From assembly GCA_017416145.1 (NCBI GenBank), contig JAFQDD010000022.1, positions 19,054 to 83,053 of the forward strand: 64,000 bases of DNA, read 5' to 3'. Each line of letters opens with the position of its first letter. The first letter of the stretch is position 1. Of this stretch, positions 62,317-64,000 are shown in pieces. The stretch is from Spirochaetaceae bacterium (GTDB taxonomy: Bacteria > Spirochaetota > Spirochaetia > Treponematales > Treponemataceae). Made by a program: the position numbers and the translations under genes. Below the pieces are notes generated by a model, which worked only from the letters and a program-made list of their open reading frames with translations, was not told the DNA's origin and did not search any database.

Positions 62317-63309
62317 ATGAAAAAGAAATTAAACATCATAGTTTTACTAACATTAGTTGTTTTAACTTTGTTTACTTTTGGATGTAAAAAGGAAGTTGAA
62401 GCTGGTGCAGATGTAAGAGCATGGAATATTAGTTCACAAGATGGTGCATGTGGTGGTCAAGTTGTTACTTTGAAAGTTGAAAAAGGGGATATCTCATGGT
62501 TCTGTTGGACAGTTCACCAAGCAGATGGTGGATATATCCAAACTGCAGGAACAGATTACGACATCTATAAATACGTTTCTGATGGTGACCATTTTGGTGA
62601 TAAAGTAAATGATATTACAACATTAGAAAATGGGAATACATATATATTTAAATTTGGTGTTAAAGGAAACTATGATTTGTATATCAATCAACCAACAGCA
62701 GAAAAAAGTGTCGGTGGAACAAAAGATTTCCGTGGAAAGGTTAAAGTTGAAGAAAATAATACAGTTCACCTAAAAGACAGTGGATACAAAGATATCACAG
62801 GAAAAAATGTTGAAGTTTATATTAAAAATAATGAGCCAACTTCTGGATCTTTCTGGCAAAACGGAGATTATACAGTTACAGAACTATGGCCTTTAGTTCT
62901 TGAATCAAATAATACCGCAGGTGATAGTGGCACTGGATCAATATGGAAAGTTGAGCAATCCTTGAAATATACTGGTTTGGCATTAACAAATGGAAATACA
63001 GCTGGTTGGTTATTCCCTTGTGAAGAAGGAAAGGACATACTAGTTGCAATGTATCAACCTAATAGAGGAACTGGTACTCCTATGCAAGGTTCTACAAAAG
63101 AGGAACAAACAGAAAATTTAAATACATATTTTGGAAAACAAATTAGTTATGCTTCTATTCCAGAAAATAGAAAACTAACTGTGGCTAACTCCTCTAGTTT
63201 TAACGACAAAAAATTCTTAAAAGAAGATATGTCATTCACAGCTAAATCCGCTATAGGAACAGTTGAATATTACACAGTATCAGATGTTCCAGAAGGAATG
63301 ACAAAATAA
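62317..63309 (+). CDS. Lipoprotein of unknown function
   Basis: This 330-aa protein has lipobox TFGC (Cys23). The mature part starts KKEVEAGADVRAWNISSQDG and is beta-rich, aromatic and Gly/Asn-rich (GDISWFCWTVHQADGGY, YDIYKYVSDGDHFGDK, GNYDLYINQPTAEKSVGG). It has no known motif. A strong ribosome site (TTAGGAGAAAG) and its own terminator are present. It may be a surface or carbohydrate-binding protein, but that is speculation. Confidence 0.6.
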   Translation: MKKKLNIIVLLTLVVLTLFTFGCKKEVEAGADVRAWNISSQDGACGGQVVTLKVEKGDISWFCWTVHQADGGYIQTAGTDYDIYKYVSDGDHFGDKVNDITTLENGNTYIFKFGVKGNYDLYINQPTAEKSVGGTKDFRGKVKVEENNTVHLKDSGYKDITGKNVEVYIKNNEPTSGSFWQNGDYTVTELWPLVLESNNTAGDSGTGSIWKVEQSLKYTGLALTNGNTAGWLFPCEEGKDILVAMYQPNRGTGTPMQGSTKEEQTENLNTYFGKQISYASIPENRKLTVANSSSFNDKKFLKEDMSFTAKSAIGTVEYYTVSDVPEGMTK

Positions 63310-63333
63310 TCTAGTCCATAACTAGAACACAAT

Positions 63334-63372
63334 ACGCTCGGAAATCAGAAATGGTTTTCGGGCGTTTTTTTA
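63334..63372 (+). terminator. Terminator of the unknown lipoprotein gene
   Basis: ACGCTCGGAAA and TTTTCGGGCGT pair with small mismatches around a short loop and lead into T7. Confidence 0.75.
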
Positions 63373-63601
63373 TGCTTTGGAGAGAAACTTGTGAAAATGA
63401 GGAAGTGCGGGGCGGTTTGCAAAGTGCAGGGGAGTAGGATTTTGGAGGTCGCTAGAGTGATTTTGCAACGGAGAAACAGGGGGGCAGAGAACCTTCCCTT
63501 GTCCAACTGTTTTGTGGGTAAAGGAAACGGGTTAACTTAAAGTAGCAAAAAAAATCGCCTAGAACTACCTGTGTAATCCTATTCTGTCATTAGCATATTT
63601 T
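63373..63601. other. GC-shifted gene-free segment before an Rpn copy
   Basis: The stretch at about 63400-63540 is richer in G (for example GGGGCGG and a G6 run) than the flanks and has no coding signal. Near 63573-63601 a fragment of the Rpn MLMTEYD coding sequence reappears, as in the cluster at 42087. Confidence 0.4.
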
Positions 63602-64000
63602 CTACCTCGGTTGCAAATCCTTTTCAAGTTGTTGGAGTGTTTCTCCTGATAAACCAGTAGCAGTTGAGATTTGTTCAATAGAAAGTCCTAGGTGAAAAAG
63701 ATTTTTAGCCGTTTCCAATTTTTCTTGATACATACCCTGTTTTATGCCCTGACTTATACCTTGCTTTATGCCTTGACTTATGCCTTGACTAATTCCCTGA
63801 GATATGCCCTGTTGAAGGCCCTTGCTTAAGCCATCTTCGTAAGCTTCTTCGCGTTGTACTGCTATATCTGTGTCGTAATCGTATTCTGTCATTAGCATAT
63901 TTTCTACCTCAGTTGATTTTCTTGCTAAGTAGTCGGACAAAAACCCTTCTTTTATCGCTTTCGATATCGCTGTTGTAAATGGGTCATCTGTTCCAGAGTC
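63602..64000 (-). CDS. Rpn-family nuclease, C-terminal part (runs off the window)
   Basis: The frame is open to the window edge and reads DSGTDDPFTTAISKAIKEGF, then SDYLARKSTEVENMLMTEYD, so the N-terminal nuclease domain lies beyond 64000. The QGIS/QGIK repeat is longer here (about six units before QGMYQ) than in the copy at 42393. The C-terminal end (ISTATGLSGETLQQLEKDLQ, PR) matches that family. It is a second, nearly identical family member. Confidence 0.75.
   Translation of the reverse strand, partial: DSGTDDPFTTAISKAIKEGFLSDYLARKSTEVENMLMTEYDYDTDIAVQREEAYEDGLSKGLQQGISQGISQGISQGIKQGISQGIKQGMYQEKLETAKNLFHLGLSIEQISTATGLSGETLQQLEKDLQPR

Overview
The window looks like a low-GC spirochaete chromosome, most likely a host-associated Treponema. 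No 16S rRNA or other rRNA gene is present to confirm this. The supporting evidence is the large number of lipoproteins with loose spirochaetal lipoboxes, a methyl-accepting chemotaxis protein and CheW, a flagellin-modification Maf/DUF115 glycosyltransferase, BspA/TpLRR-type leucine-rich repeats, GLUG and InlB-type surface repeats, and a target-protein/reverse-transcriptase arrangement like that of the T. denticola TvpA retroelement. I saw no tRNA, rRNA or CRISPR array.

Layout. 1-532 is the 3' end of a GLUG-repeat surface protein. 561-5120 is a 4.5-kb block bracketed by perfect 44-bp direct repeats. It holds an XRE regulator with a three-site operator array, an outer-membrane protein, two lipoproteins and the ruins of a diversity-generating retroelement (DGR): an FGE/C-type-lectin-fold lipoprotein with a GC-rich variable region, a hairpin at its stop codon, and a broken DGR-type reverse transcriptase. 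5107-7618 has an ABC exporter with an AbrB-like regulator and a reversed-order PIN/Phd toxin-antitoxin pair. 7672-17377 is mostly core: ApbE, MscS, endonuclease III, an MCP, and two large envelope proteins.

17415-26826 is an accessory block between a 3' fragment of a feoB paralogue and the intact feoAB fusion. It holds an operon of LPP20-like lipoproteins with a CsgG/FlgO-like protein, an ABC exporter operon with a 42-residue hydrophobic peptide, and a duplicated-domain lipoprotein. 29495-34149 has a LuxR-type two-component system whose kinase contains a C8 tract, an S-component-like membrane protein and a remnant of a type I methylase. 34372-37022 is a complete IS1595-family transposon with 23-bp terminal repeats, 8-bp target duplications and two cargo genes. 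A 1363-aa modular lipoprotein, an IS1595 fragment and a cluster of Rpn nuclease copies follow, to 43337.

43976-61630 is mainly housekeeping: PdxA-family, an EamA transporter, an amino-acid ABC importer whose binding protein is circularly permuted, CheW, Era, an S41 peptidase, SSB, a glucosaminidase, RadC, Maf, a PpiD-like foldase, Pgi, ArgR, a DUF368 transporter and an M28 peptidase. The right edge has an XRE regulator, an unknown lipoprotein and another Rpn copy that runs off the window.

The most notable items are the derelict DGR inside long direct repeats, the circularly permuted ABC binding protein, the IS1595 transposon carrying a leucine-rich-repeat gene, and the repeated use of 3' gene ends as borders of accessory blocks.
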